64,000 nt of DNA from Egicoccus sp. AB-alg2 (GTDB lineage: Bacteria; Actinomycetota; Nitriliruptoria; Nitriliruptorales; Nitriliruptoraceae). The position numbers and the translations under genes were made by a program. This document shows positions 52,354 to 61,243 of this stretch, one piece after another; positions within the stretch are counted from its first letter, which is position 1; the number at the start of each line of letters is the position of its first letter. The notes beneath the pieces were generated by a model. The model was given only the letters and a program-made list of their open reading frames with translations, was not told where the DNA came from and searched no databases. The stretch lies in the NCBI RefSeq assembly GCF_041821065.1, contig NZ_JBGUAX010000001.1, forward strand, positions 490,349 to 554,348, written 5' to 3'.

Positions 52354-54084
52354 ATGACCGATCCGCGCCAGCCCGCGTCCGCCCACGTCGCGCCGGACCA
52401 CGGCGGCCACCAGTGGTGGAAGTCCAGCGTCGTCTACCAGATCTACCCGCGCAGCTTCGCGGACAGCAACGGCGACGGCATCGGCGACCTGCCGGGCGTC
52501 ACCAGCCGCCTCGACTACCTCCAGCACCTCGGTGTCGACGTCGTCTGGCTGTCGCCGGTCTACCCCTCACCGCAGGACGACAACGGCTACGACGTGGCCG
52601 ACTTCTGCGACATCGACCCCATGTTCGGCACCCTCGCCGACCTCGACGAGCTGGCCGCGGGTCTGCGTGCGCGCGGCATGAAGCTCGTGATGGACCTGGT
52701 GTTCAACCACACCTCCGACGAGCACCCCTGGTTCGTCGAGTCGCGCTCCGGCACCGACGCCGCGCGACGCGACTGGTACTGGTGGCGTCCGGCGCGCCCG
52801 GGGACGACCCCCGGCACCCCGGGAGCCGAGCCCAACAACTGGGGCAGCATCTTCTCCGGGCCGGCCTGGGAGTTCGACGCGGCCACCGGCGAGTACTACC
52901 TGCACCTGTTCTCCCGCAAGCAGCCGGACCTGAACTGGGAGAACCCCGAGGTCCGACGGGCGCTGCACGACGTGATGCGCTTCTGGCTCGACCGCGGGGT
53001 CGACGGCTTCCGCATGGACGTCGTCAACTTCGTCTCGAAGGACCCGGCCCTGCCCGACGGGCACGTGCCGCCGCACGGCCGCTACGGCGACGGTTCGCCG
53101 TACTTCATGTCCGGCCCACGGATCCACGAGTTCCTGCAGGAACTGCACCGTGAGGTCCTCGCGCCACACGACCGCCCGACGATGGTGGTCGGCGAGATGC
53201 CGGGCGTGACGCTCGATGACGCCCGCCGCTTCACCGACCCGGAGCGTCACGAGGTCGACATGGTGTTCCAGTTCGAGCACGTCCAACTCGACGAGGTGAC
53301 CTCGAAGTGGGACGCCAAGCCGCTCGACCTGCGGGACCTGAAGGCGTCGCTCGCGCGCTGGCAGGTCGGTCTCGCCGACCGCGGCTGGAACAGCCTCTAC
53401 TGGAACAACCACGACCAGCCGCGCGCGGTGTCCCGCTTCGGCGACGACGGCCGGCACCGCGTCGCCGCCGCGAAGATGCTGGCCACGGTGCTGCACCTGC
53501 ACCGCGGCACGCCCTACGTCTATCAGGGCGAGGAACTCGGGATGACCAACACCTCGTTCGAGGACATCCACGACTTCCGTGACATCGAATCACGCAACCA
53601 CTACGCCGAGGAGGTCGCCCACGGCGCCGACCCCGCCGCCGTGCTCGCGCAACTGCGTGCCCGCAGTCGCGACAACGCGCGCACGCCCATGCCGTGGGAC
53701 GACTCGGCCACGGCCGGCTTCGGCAGCAGACAGCCATGGATCCCCTTGAACCCCAACTTCCGCGAGATCAACGCGGCCGCCGCGGTGGCCGACGAGGATT
53801 CGGTGTTCCACCACTACCGCCGGCTGGTCCGCCTGCGCCGTGAGGACCCGGTGGTCGTCCACGGCGACTTCACCCTGCTGCTGCCCGACGACCCGCAGGT
53901 CTACGCCTTCACCCGCCGACTCGACGACGTGGAGCTGCTGATCCTCGGCAACTTCGGTGACACGCCCGTCGAGCCGGCCGTGCCCGACGCCGACACCTGG
54001 GCGGCCGCCGACCTGGTCATCGGTACGGGGCGGGGACTGCGCCTCGCACCCTGGGAGGGACGCGTCCTGCGCCGCGTGCACTGA
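52354..54084 (+). CDS. GH13 alpha-glucosidase / oligo-1,6-glucosidase type
   Basis: 576 residues. Starts WWKSSVVYQIYPRSFADSNG, typical of GH13 subfamilies with alpha-glucosidases. Catalytic residues: Asp in GFRMDVVNF, Glu in VVGEMPGV, Asp in NNHDQPR. It is a cytosolic enzyme (no signal peptide) hydrolysing alpha-linked oligosaccharides. No sugar transporter adjoins. ATG 52354, with GAGG upstream. Confidence 0.95.
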   Translation: MTDPRQPASAHVAPDHGGHQWWKSSVVYQIYPRSFADSNGDGIGDLPGVTSRLDYLQHLGVDVVWLSPVYPSPQDDNGYDVADFCDIDPMFGTLADLDELAAGLRARGMKLVMDLVFNHTSDEHPWFVESRSGTDAARRDWYWWRPARPGTTPGTPGAEPNNWGSIFSGPAWEFDAATGEYYLHLFSRKQPDLNWENPEVRRALHDVMRFWLDRGVDGFRMDVVNFVSKDPALPDGHVPPHGRYGDGSPYFMSGPRIHEFLQELHREVLAPHDRPTMVVGEMPGVTLDDARRFTDPERHEVDMVFQFEHVQLDEVTSKWDAKPLDLRDLKASLARWQVGLADRGWNSLYWNNHDQPRAVSRFGDDGRHRVAAAKMLATVLHLHRGTPYVYQGEELGMTNTSFEDIHDFRDIESRNHYAEEVAHGADPAAVLAQLRARSRDNARTPMPWDDSATAGFGSRQPWIPLNPNFREINAAAAVADEDSVFHHYRRLVRLRREDPVVVHGDFTLLLPDDPQVYAFTRRLDDVELLILGNFGDTPVEPAVPDADTWAAADLVIGTGRGLRLAPWEGRVLRRVH

Positions 54085-54253
54085 AGGGACACGAAGCGCC
54101 TCGTACGACGTTTGCCCAGGTCGCGGCGGCTTTCCGGACGTCCGAGGCCGGCGGCGAGTTCCCGGTTTCCGTAGGCCGCACACGATCTGGCGTGTCCGGT
54201 TCGCCGGCATAGCCTCCCCGGCCGAATTCCCCCCTTCTTTCGGCCAGGTTCAT

Positions 54254-55705
54254 ATGTCCTTTTTCGCGCGCCCTCGTGTCGTGCCGTCGTTCCGGGCTCT
54301 CGCGGTGCTGCTGGCGGTCGGCCTCCTGCTGACGTTGCTGACGCCCGCCCACGCCGCCGACCCCGACCAGATGCGCCGGGAGCTCGAGGGCGAAAAGCGC
54401 GAACGTACGGAACTCAAGCGCAAGGCCGCACGCGCGGACAAGGAGCTCGACGCCGCCCGCGCGCGCCTGGCCAAGCTCGAGGACAAGCTCCGTGACGCCA
54501 GCGAGCGTCTGCAGGCGGCGCAGGCCCGCGAGAAGCGCGCCATCGAGGCGGCCGAGGTCGCCCAGCACCAGCACGAGCAGGCGCTGCGCGAACTCGGCGA
54601 GGCGGAGCAGGAGCTGGACGACAACGCCGATCAGTTGAGCGGCCTGGCGCGCGACACCTACAAGTACGGCGCGCCGCGCACGTCCGTGGTCTCGCTCGTC
54701 GGCTCCGTCACGCTCGACGAGTCGCCGGGTCAGCTCTCCGACGCGGTCGCCTACATGAACCGTGGCATGGGCCAGTGGGCGGTCCTGGTCGAGGAGTCCG
54801 AGGCCCTGGTGGTCGAGGTCGACGCGCTGACGGCACGTGCCGAGGAGGAGCGCCAGATCCGCGAAGCGGCGCTGGCCGAGGCCGAGGAGGCCCGCGAGGA
54901 GGCGGCCGAGATCCACGCGGAGATGCAGGAGCTGGTCGACGAGGCCGACCTCGAGCAGCACCGCCAGGCCCAGCTCGTCGCGCAGATCGAGCAGGCCCGT
55001 GCGGACAACGCCGAGCGGATCGACGACCTGCGCGAGCAGATCCAGGAGGAGGAGCGCCGCCGCCGTCAGGAGGAGGCGCGCCGCCGCCGCGAGGCCGAGG
55101 AACGCCGCCGGGCCGAGGAGGCCGCGCGTCGCCGCGCCGAGGAGGAGGCGCGACAGCGTCGGCAGGCGCAGCAGCGCCAGGCCGCCAATTCGTCGTCGTC
55201 CTCGTCGTCCTCGTCCTCGTCGTCGTCCTCGGGGTCGTCGGGTTCCTCGGGTTCGTCCGGCTCCTCGTCGGGTGGTTCGCGTACCCAGATCGTCAACCGC
55301 GGTGGTGGCCTGGTGACCGTCGGCGGCATCACCGTCGCCGCTTCGCTCGGCCCGAACCTGCAGCGCCTGCTCGACGACGCGCGCCGGGACGGGATCGTGC
55401 TGGGTGGCTACGGCTGGCGGTCGCCCGAGGCGCAGAAGCGGCTGCGCATCGCCAACGGCTGCCCAGACATCTACTCCTCGCCGGCGTCGAGCTGCCGGGT
55501 CCCGACCGCCATCCCGGGCTCGTCCGAGCACGAGAAGGGGCTGGCCATCGATTTCACCTACCAGGGCCGCACGATCTGTTACCCCTACCCGGGCTCCTCG
55601 TGCCGCGGCAACCGTGCCTTCGACTGGCTGAAGGCGAACGCGCACCGATACGGGCTGCGCAACCTGCCGTCCGAGGCCTGGCACTGGTCGACGACGGGTC
55701 GCTGA
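54254..55705 (+). CDS. Secreted coiled-coil protein with VanY D,D-carboxypeptidase domain
   Basis: 483 residues. Signal peptide (about 1-35, ALLLTLLTPAHAADP type), two coiled-coil blocks (40-125 and 195-305, Glu/Arg/Ala-rich), a Ser/Gly linker of about 30 residues (encoded at 55190-55275), and a VanY domain (about 345-483). The zinc and catalytic residues are visible in SEHEKGLAIDFTY and EAWHWS. The coiled-coil plus peptidase layout resembles PcsB/RipA/EnvC-type hydrolases controlled by FtsEX. TAGCCT (54210-54215) is a possible -10. Confidence 0.9.
   Translation: MSFFARPRVVPSFRALAVLLAVGLLLTLLTPAHAADPDQMRRELEGEKRERTELKRKAARADKELDAARARLAKLEDKLRDASERLQAAQAREKRAIEAAEVAQHQHEQALRELGEAEQELDDNADQLSGLARDTYKYGAPRTSVVSLVGSVTLDESPGQLSDAVAYMNRGMGQWAVLVEESEALVVEVDALTARAEEERQIREAALAEAEEAREEAAEIHAEMQELVDEADLEQHRQAQLVAQIEQARADNAERIDDLREQIQEEERRRRQEEARRRREAEERRRAEEAARRRAEEEARQRRQAQQRQAANSSSSSSSSSSSSSSGSSGSSGSSGSSSGGSRTQIVNRGGGLVTVGGITVAASLGPNLQRLLDDARRDGIVLGGYGWRSPEAQKRLRIANGCPDIYSSPASSCRVPTAIPGSSEHEKGLAIDFTYQGRTICYPYPGSSCRGNRAFDWLKANAHRYGLRNLPSEAWHWSTTGR
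55190..55270 (+). repeat. tcg/tcc microsatellite encoding the Ser linker
   Basis: Run of Ser codons (tcg, tcc) and Gly codons giving about 14 consecutive Ser then (GSS)n. A slippage-prone tract inside the VanY gene that could vary linker length. Confidence 0.75.
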
Positions 55706-55742
55706 CCGGCAGCGCCCGGCTGCCCGTCCGAACACCCTCGTT

Positions 55743-55795
55743 CCTCCACCCGTTGCTCTCAGCCCCTACCGTCGAGGCCGAGCAACGGGTGGAGG
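55743..55795 (+). promoter_or_regulatory. 15-bp perfect hairpin burying the ribosome site of the next gene
   Basis: cctccacccgttgct (55743-55757) and agcaacgggtggagg (55781-55795), 23-base loop. The 3' arm ends in GGAGG, the ribosome site for GTG 55801. The hairpin begins 37 bases after the VanY stop and could also terminate that transcript. Confidence 0.65.
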
Positions 55796-55800
55796 TCGAC

Positions 55801-55971
55801 GTGCGAACCAGGACCTGGCTGACCGCGGCCGTGGCCGGCGTCGCACTGCTGGGCTGCGAGGAACCGGGCTCGCCGCCGGCGGACGAGGTCCACGGGGACC
55901 AGCAGATGCCACCGGACGAGCTTGGCGACGAGGCGCCCGACCATCCGGAGGGCGCCGAGTCGGGTGACTGA
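55801..55971 (+). CDS. 56-residue lipoprotein
   Basis: GTG 55801 with GGAGG upstream. Signal TWLTAAVAGVALLGCEE with lipobox Cys near 19; the mature part of about 37 residues is acidic and Pro-rich. Its ribosome site is inside a perfect hairpin. Convergent with the VanY/sortase fusion, 12 bases apart. Function unknown. Confidence 0.65.
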   Translation: MRTRTWLTAAVAGVALLGCEEPGSPPADEVHGDQQMPPDELGDEAPDHPEGAESGD

Positions 55972-55983
55972 CCGCCGCGCCCG

Positions 55984-56940
55984 CTACTCCTCCAGCTCCG
56001 CCCAGACCACGAGGAACGTGTCCGGTGTGGGCGAAGTGGTCAGGGTCAACATGTGCTCCGCTCCGTCGTCCCGGGGGTCGGGTTCGACGGCCCAGACGTC
56101 CTCGGGTCCGAGCTCCGCCACCTCGATGACGCGGTAGCGGTGCACGTCGCCACCGGGCAGCCGGACGCGGACGTGGTCGTCCGGCGCCAGGCGGTCCATA
56201 CCGCGCAGCGGCGCCCCCTGCGTGCGGTGATAGCCGGCGACGGCGAAGTTGCCCGGCTCACCCGGTTCACCGGTCGTGGGATACCGGCCGGGCGCGCGGG
56301 CGAGATCCTCGACCCCCTCCCGGATCGCGAACCAGGCACCACGCGGACCGTCGGCGAACTCCAGCCGGCCGACCGCCACCAGCGACCCGGACGCGCGAAC
56401 CGTGGTCGCGGGCGCGATCTGCACGTCCTGCGCGCCGCCGTCGGGACCGACGTATTCCCAGTGCCAGGGCTCGGGCTTGCTGCCGTCGGGCTGCGCCCAC
56501 GGCGGATGTACCCAGCCGAAATCGCCCGCGTTCTCCTGCAACCACGCGAAGTCCGTGACACGCAGGTCGAAGTCCACGGCCAGCCCCCAACCGTGCATAC
56601 TCCGGCCGGGCGTCGCGGCGAGCCAGCCCTTGCGGGCCTTGAGGTCGACCTGGGCGTCGTACGTCCGGTAGCCGTCCGTGACCGCGATCGTGACGCCGTC
56701 CTCGGCTGCGGCGGCCACCATCGCGTTGAACGCCTCGGCCGCCTCACGGGCGAGCAACACCCCACCCGCCGGCGCGAGCACCTCGTCGGGAAGCCGACCG
56801 TTCTCCAACGGTGTGTCGGGCTGGGCGAGCGCCGGGGAGCCGGTCGACAGCAGGCAGGCAGCCAGCAGGGCGGTGAGCGCGCCGAGGCACCGACCGCTCC
56901 TCGACCCGTCTTGTCGCCGACGCGTGAGGGCCCCGATCAC
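55984..56940 (-). CDS. VanY D,D-carboxypeptidase fused to a degenerate class-E-like sortase
   Basis: 318 residues. Signal peptide (about 1-40). VanY domain (about 45-170) with zinc ligands His116, Asp123 and His160 and catalytic Glu162 (SMHGWGLAVDFD, PWHWEYVG), so the peptidase looks intact. From 215 the sequence follows class E sortases (GRYPTTGEPGEPGNFAVAGY), His238 retained. The catalytic TLTTC motif reads TLTTS (Ser303), and the Arg normally following is absent (TFLVVWAEL). GTG start overlaps the stop of the Pro-rich gene. I infer a sortase fold used for binding rather than transpeptidation. Confidence 0.82.
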   Translation of the reverse strand: MIGALTRRRQDGSRSGRCLGALTALLAACLLSTGSPALAQPDTPLENGRLPDEVLAPAGGVLLAREAAEAFNAMVAAAAEDGVTIAVTDGYRTYDAQVDLKARKGWLAATPGRSMHGWGLAVDFDLRVTDFAWLQENAGDFGWVHPPWAQPDGSKPEPWHWEYVGPDGGAQDVQIAPATTVRASGSLVAVGRLEFADGPRGAWFAIREGVEDLARAPGRYPTTGEPGEPGNFAVAGYHRTQGAPLRGMDRLAPDDHVRVRLPGGDVHRYRVIEVAELGPEDVWAVEPDPRDDGAEHMLTLTTSPTPDTFLVVWAELEE

Positions 56941-58241
56941 GACGATGCCTCGGCGTCACGGACCTCGTCCGGCAGTTCGTCCGGCGGCAGGGCCTCGCCG
57001 GGTTCCATCCCCTGGGCGAGCCGACCGGCGAGGAACCCGGCGGTGCGGGGATCCGCGGCGAGCGACGTCCACAGCTCGGGGTCGACGGCGGGCAGCTCCA
57101 GCTCGGCCAGCAAACCGTTGGCCTCCGTGACGCAGCTGGTGGGCTCGTCGGTCGGCGCGTCCTCGCCGGCGTCGAGGCAGACGCTGACCAGCGCCCACCA
57201 CAGTCCCGCCGTATAGGCCGCGTCGAGCTCGGCGTCGTCGCCCGGCCGCTGGTCCCACGCCGCGCGCAGCCGCTCGAGCAGCTCCTCGCGGTCCGCTGGT
57301 CGTTCAGGGACGTCCGGGTCCGGGGCCGGCTCCGCGGGCTCCTGCGGCTCGTCCGGATCCGGGGACGGCTCCTCGGGCTCGCGCGGCTCGTCCGGATCCG
57401 GGGCCGGTGCCTCCGGCTCCGTCGGTTCGTCCGGATCCGGGGCCGGTGCCTCCGGCTCCGTCGGCTCGTCGGGGTCCGGGGCCGGCTCCTGCGGCTCGTC
57501 CGAATCCGGGGCCGGCTCCTGCGGCTGCTGCGGCTCGGCCGGCTCCGGGCGCGGCTCCTTCGGCTCGTCCGGCTCGGGCTGCGGCTCCGTCGGAGGCGGC
57601 GGATCGGGTCGGGCGGGCTCCGTGGGCTCCGGCGCCGGGATCGGCTCCTGCGGCGCAGGTGTCGGATCGGGTGCGGACGGTGTCGGCGGCGGGGACGGCT
57701 CCGGCGGCGTCGGGGTCGGCGTCGGCGCAGGCACCTCCGTCGCCGGCCGAAGCGGCGGCTCGGAGACGGGCGGACGGGCGGCGGGCGGCGACGCGGCGGC
57801 CCCATGGCCGCCGGGTGCCGTCGTCCGCGGACCGGCTGTGCCCGACCCCGACGCATCGTCTGGCGGTGGCGGTGTCACGCGTGCGGTCTCCGGCACCGAC
57901 TCGACCGGTGCCGGCACGAAGCCCGTGGGTCCGGCATCGGGCACCGGCTCGTCGATCACGAACGCGGGATGCGCCTCGGTGGCGGCCACGAACGCCGGTG
58001 CCGACGCCGCCCGGTCCGGTGCCGGTGCCGGTGCCGGCATGGAACCGGTCTCGACGGCGACCGCGGCACCCGTCTCCTCCGCGCCGGCGTACAGCGTCGG
58101 CGGCGCGAGCGGCGGCGCAGTCGTGCCGATCACCAGCGCGGCGGCACAGCCCAGGATCAAGGCCCGGGTGGCGGGATACCCGCGCCGAGGGCCGCACAGC
58201 GGGTCCCGCGTCGGTCTCCGCGTCGTCCGCCGCTCCCGCAT
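56937..58241 (-). CDS. Pro-rich repeat surface protein coupled to the VanY/sortase fusion
   Basis: 434 residues. Basic N-terminus and a membrane/signal helix (about 25-50, TRALILGCAAALVIGTTAPP), then some 260 residues of Pro/Glu/Asp/Ala. These include tandem PDPDEPTEPEAPA repeats from a 39-bp DNA unit (57388-57426, 57427-57465 and degenerate copies). The C-terminal 100 residues form a helical domain with two cysteines (VSVCLDAGED, PTSCVTEANGL). There is no LPxTG. ATG 58239-58241 (GGAAGG upstream). A wall-spanning stalk is likely; the function is unknown. Confidence 0.72.
   Translation of the reverse strand: MRERRTTRRPTRDPLCGPRRGYPATRALILGCAAALVIGTTAPPLAPPTLYAGAEETGAAVAVETGSMPAPAPAPDRAASAPAFVAATEAHPAFVIDEPVPDAGPTGFVPAPVESVPETARVTPPPPDDASGSGTAGPRTTAPGGHGAAASPPAARPPVSEPPLRPATEVPAPTPTPTPPEPSPPPTPSAPDPTPAPQEPIPAPEPTEPARPDPPPPTEPQPEPDEPKEPRPEPAEPQQPQEPAPDSDEPQEPAPDPDEPTEPEAPAPDPDEPTEPEAPAPDPDEPREPEEPSPDPDEPQEPAEPAPDPDVPERPADREELLERLRAAWDQRPGDDAELDAAYTAGLWWALVSVCLDAGEDAPTDEPTSCVTEANGLLAELELPAVDPELWTSLAADPRTAGFLAGRLAQGMEPGEALPPDELPDEVRDAEASS
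57299..57560 (-). repeat. 39-bp tandem repeats of the Pro-rich gene
   Basis: Two near-perfect units at 57388-57426 and 57427-57465, with degenerate copies on either side, encoding PDPDEPTEPEAPA-type repeats in frame. Confidence 0.75.
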
Positions 58242-58575
58242 GCGACGCCTTCCCCGTGGACAGTTCGTCGGTTTCGGTGACGCGACCGCCGAGTCCGTGG
58301 CGGGCCGGACGCGGCGTGTCGTGCCGCAGGACACCACCACGTGACGCGACGATGCGCAACGACCTGGCGGACAGGTCCTCGACGCAGACCGGCGCTCGGC
58401 ACCGGTCCGGCCCGAGCGGCGCCCACTGGAGGTCGGATGGTGATGATGACGACAGTCGTGCCGGCCGCGAGGGGCAGCTGTCCCGCGTCGCCCCGACGAA
58501 CGGGTCCGGGACACGTGCCACTGGTCCGATTCCGGGCCTTACGGGAGGGTTCGTGAGACACGCAAGAGGGGCGAG
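58242..58575. other. 334-base divergent intergenic region
   Basis: Lies between the start of the Pro-rich gene (minus) and the acyltransferase gene (plus). I see no gene, repeat or convincing promoter pair here; both promoters should lie within it. Confidence 0.5.
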
Positions 58576-59925
58576 ATGGCAGGGGCACCAGCGGACGAAC
58601 TGGCCGAGCGCGCACAGGCGGGGCAGGTGACGACGTCGCGTTCCGGGCCGCCGTGCGAGCCACCGACACACGGCAATCGAAGACCGTCGTCCCGCAGACG
58701 AGCAACGTCGGCCGGTCGACGGACAACGCCGTCCCGCCGACGCACCGCCGCGGCCGCTCGGCGCGCACTCGTCGTTGCGCCCGAGCCTGTTCCGGACGGA
58801 CCGGCGCGTTCGATCGAGGTCCTCGAGCAACCCGGCGACCTCGAGGAGGTCAGGGCCGACTGGGACCGGCTGGAAGCCGACTTCGACGGGCCGGCCAACA
58901 GCTTCCACTGGTGTCTCGCGTTCGCGCACACACCACCCCCCGGCCGGCGTGCCTGCGTCGTGGTCCTCCGTGTCGACGACGACGTCGTCGCCATCGCCCC
59001 GCTGCAACGTCGACTGACGCTCGACGGCACGCTGCGGCTGATCAGCGAGTACGACGCGAGCGGCTTCCGCTACGCCGACGAGGCGTCACTTCGCTGGCTG
59101 GTGGACGCCGTCCTCGGGCTACGCCGGCCGCTCGTGCTCACCTCGCTGTTGGCCGGGTCCGCGACACAGCTCATGCTGCGGGCACGACTGCGTCACCGTC
59201 CCTGGGTGCGGTGGGTCCACGTATGGACCATGGGCCCCGACGCGGTCATCGATGCGACGTACGCGGATCCCACCAACTCGCTCGTCAGCAGTCGTCGCAG
59301 CGGTGACGGTGCTGCGGCGGCGTCGCCGGTGTCGTCGCGATGGGTCCGGCGACGGCTGCGCAAGGCGGAGCAACTCGGCCGGGTGACGTTCCACGTCGAC
59401 CCCGTCGAGGAAGACGCGTCGGACCGGTTCGAGGAGCTGGTCAGGGTGGAGGCGGCCAGCTGGAAGGGCCGCAACGGGTCCGCGATGATCGATGACGCCT
59501 CGCAGCGGGAAACGATCCGACGGTTCGTGTCCGATCCCGAGGTACGGGCCGGGGCCCGCCTGGCGGCCATGCGGATCGACGGCGAGCCGGTCGCCATGAA
59601 CCTCGTGATGGTGCGCGACGGCCGGCTGTGGACGCTCAAGGACGGCTTCGACGAGCGTTTCGCCTCCCTGTCGCCCGGGCTGCTGCTGTTCCTCCACGTC
59701 CTCGCTTGGGCACACGAACAGGGCCTGACCCGGGTCGAGTTGCTGGGACGCATGGAGGCGTGGAAGCGCGACTGGGGTACCGGACGCACGCTGCATCATC
59801 TCCGGGTGTATCCCCCCAGCCGACACGGGACGGTCGCGTTCACACGCGACGTGCTGGACATCGACAAGGTTCGCCGGACGCTGCGGGCCCGACGGTACGC
59901 TCGATCGGGATCCCCGACGACCTGA
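58576..59925 (+). CDS. BioF2-like GNAT acyltransferase
   Basis: 449 residues from ATG 58576 (AGAGGGGCG upstream). The first 75 residues are Arg/Ser/Pro-rich with no fold; a later start is possible. The rest follows the CelD/BioF2-type GNAT_6 acyltransferases: EEVRADWDRLEADF, WVRRRLRKAEQLGRVTF, RIDGEPVAMNLVMV, DGFDERFASLSPGLLLFL and LLGRMEAWKRDWG. Such proteins decorate exopolysaccharides or wall glycans in other bacteria. Convergent with the first FemAB gene. Confidence 0.85.
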   Translation: MAGAPADELAERAQAGQVTTSRSGPPCEPPTHGNRRPSSRRRATSAGRRTTPSRRRTAAAARRALVVAPEPVPDGPARSIEVLEQPGDLEEVRADWDRLEADFDGPANSFHWCLAFAHTPPPGRRACVVVLRVDDDVVAIAPLQRRLTLDGTLRLISEYDASGFRYADEASLRWLVDAVLGLRRPLVLTSLLAGSATQLMLRARLRHRPWVRWVHVWTMGPDAVIDATYADPTNSLVSSRRSGDGAAAASPVSSRWVRRRLRKAEQLGRVTFHVDPVEEDASDRFEELVRVEAASWKGRNGSAMIDDASQRETIRRFVSDPEVRAGARLAAMRIDGEPVAMNLVMVRDGRLWTLKDGFDERFASLSPGLLLFLHVLAWAHEQGLTRVELLGRMEAWKRDWGTGRTLHHLRVYPPSRHGTVAFTRDVLDIDKVRRTLRARRYARSGSPTT

Positions 59926-59947
59926 CGGGCACCAGGCGCGAGCGGCG

Positions 59948-61102
59948 TCAGGCCTGGTCGGCGCGGCCGGCGAGCACACGCTGCAGGCGCCGGTCGAGCC
60001 GCTGCACCGACGGTCGCTGCTCGACCCGCGGCAGGACGCGCGTGTACGCCCAGCGAAGGACCGGAGCGACCACGAGGTCGTAGTCGAGCGACGCCGGCAC
60101 GACCTCGGCGCCGAATCCCAGTTTGTAGTCGGGCACCCACATCTGGTCGGCCGCGTCGGCGCGGCCGTCGGCGGGTCGGTCGTCGCTCGCCGGCGGCGCC
60201 GCGATCCCCTCGAAGTCGTAGTAGCGGCAACCGGCCTGCCGGGCCCACGACATGGCGGTCCAGTCCAGCAGCTCGTTGGGCTTGCGGCTCGCCTGCTCAC
60301 CGGACCAGGCCATGATGTGCGAGTACAGCGTGTCCCCGTGCCGGATCGAGAACTGGCCGGCGACCGGCGTGCCGTGCTCGTCCTCCACGACGAAGATGAC
60401 GCCACGGTCGTCGACCTCCAGCGCCCGCCACAGCGTCCGGTAGCGCGCGGACGAGGCCGGTTTGAACCCCTTGCGTTCGGCGAGCAGCCGCTCCAGGCGG
60501 AGCACGATGGCGAGATCCTCACCGGTCCCCTGGCGGACCACCAGGCCCCGTGCCAGCCCGCGGCGGACGTTGCCGCGCGTGCTGCGCCGCATGCGGGCGA
60601 GGAGCTCGTCCGGTTCCGGCGCGAGGTCGACCCGTGCCGTGCGCGCGGGCTTGGTCAGGCGGTGCGTGCGTTGGAAACCCAACTGCCGCAGTCGCTCGTG
60701 CGGGAAGTCCTCCCCGGTCGGCGGCCGCACCATGACGTACTGGATGCGTTCGGACCTGCACAGCGTCAGCAGCGAGCGCAGGGCGAGGTCGACGACGTCC
60801 CACCGGCGGGACGCCACGACCGGACCGTGCTGGACGTACCCGACAGCGCCGAGGCCGGTGACCCGCCGCAGCAGGACCTGTGAGCCGGCCACCAGCTGGC
60901 CGCCCTCACGCACGACGACGCGTGCGGTGTCCCATCCGAAGGCCGCGCGGAATCGGGCCCAGGCGACGCTCTGCGTGTAGTGGCCCCCAGGGGCATGCTC
61001 GACGAAGTGGTCCCATGCCGGGTCGTCGACACCACGGGTCATCTGCACCTCGAGGTCCTGCCCGACCGCCAGCTCGCCCGCGTTCGACGCCGTCCGCAGC
61101 AC
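59948..61102 (-). CDS. FemAB-like aminoacyl transferase, paralogue 1
   Basis: 384 residues in the FemABX/GNAT-fold family: HYTQSVAWARFRAAFGWDT, RMRRSTRGNVRRGLARGL, GQFSIRHGDTLYSHIMAWSG, KPNELLDWTAMSWARQAGCRYYDFEG. FemABX enzymes use aminoacyl-tRNA to build peptidoglycan branches; which amino acid is added here is unknown. GTG (61100-61102), GGAGGAG upstream. The 141-base gap separates it from its paralogue. Confidence 0.9.
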   Translation of the reverse strand: MLRTASNAGELAVGQDLEVQMTRGVDDPAWDHFVEHAPGGHYTQSVAWARFRAAFGWDTARVVVREGGQLVAGSQVLLRRVTGLGAVGYVQHGPVVASRRWDVVDLALRSLLTLCRSERIQYVMVRPPTGEDFPHERLRQLGFQRTHRLTKPARTARVDLAPEPDELLARMRRSTRGNVRRGLARGLVVRQGTGEDLAIVLRLERLLAERKGFKPASSARYRTLWRALEVDDRGVIFVVEDEHGTPVAGQFSIRHGDTLYSHIMAWSGEQASRKPNELLDWTAMSWARQAGCRYYDFEGIAAPPASDDRPADGRADAADQMWVPDYKLGFGAEVVPASLDYDLVVAPVLRWAYTRVLPRVEQRPSVQRLDRRLQRVLAGRADQA

Positions 61103-61243
61103 CGGCCTGTCTCCTCCCCGGGACCACGATGGGTGGCGCGGCCCCCTCCCGGCACGATCGCTCGAAGTCTGGCACGCCCCGGCCGAGTCGCCCGGGACAG
61201 CTGCCCCGCTGGCAGACGTCGTCCGGTGCGGGCCCCGAGTCGC

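Noticed and set aside
54085..54253. c-di-AMP (ydaO-type) riboswitch before the VanY gene
   Set aside because: Such switches often precede wall hydrolases in actinobacteria, but the leader is short and lacks the conserved sequence blocks.
58576..58800. Frameshift in the N-terminal part of the GNAT gene
   Set aside because: The first 75 residues are odd and another frame is also open, but no conserved domain is interrupted; a later true start explains it as well.
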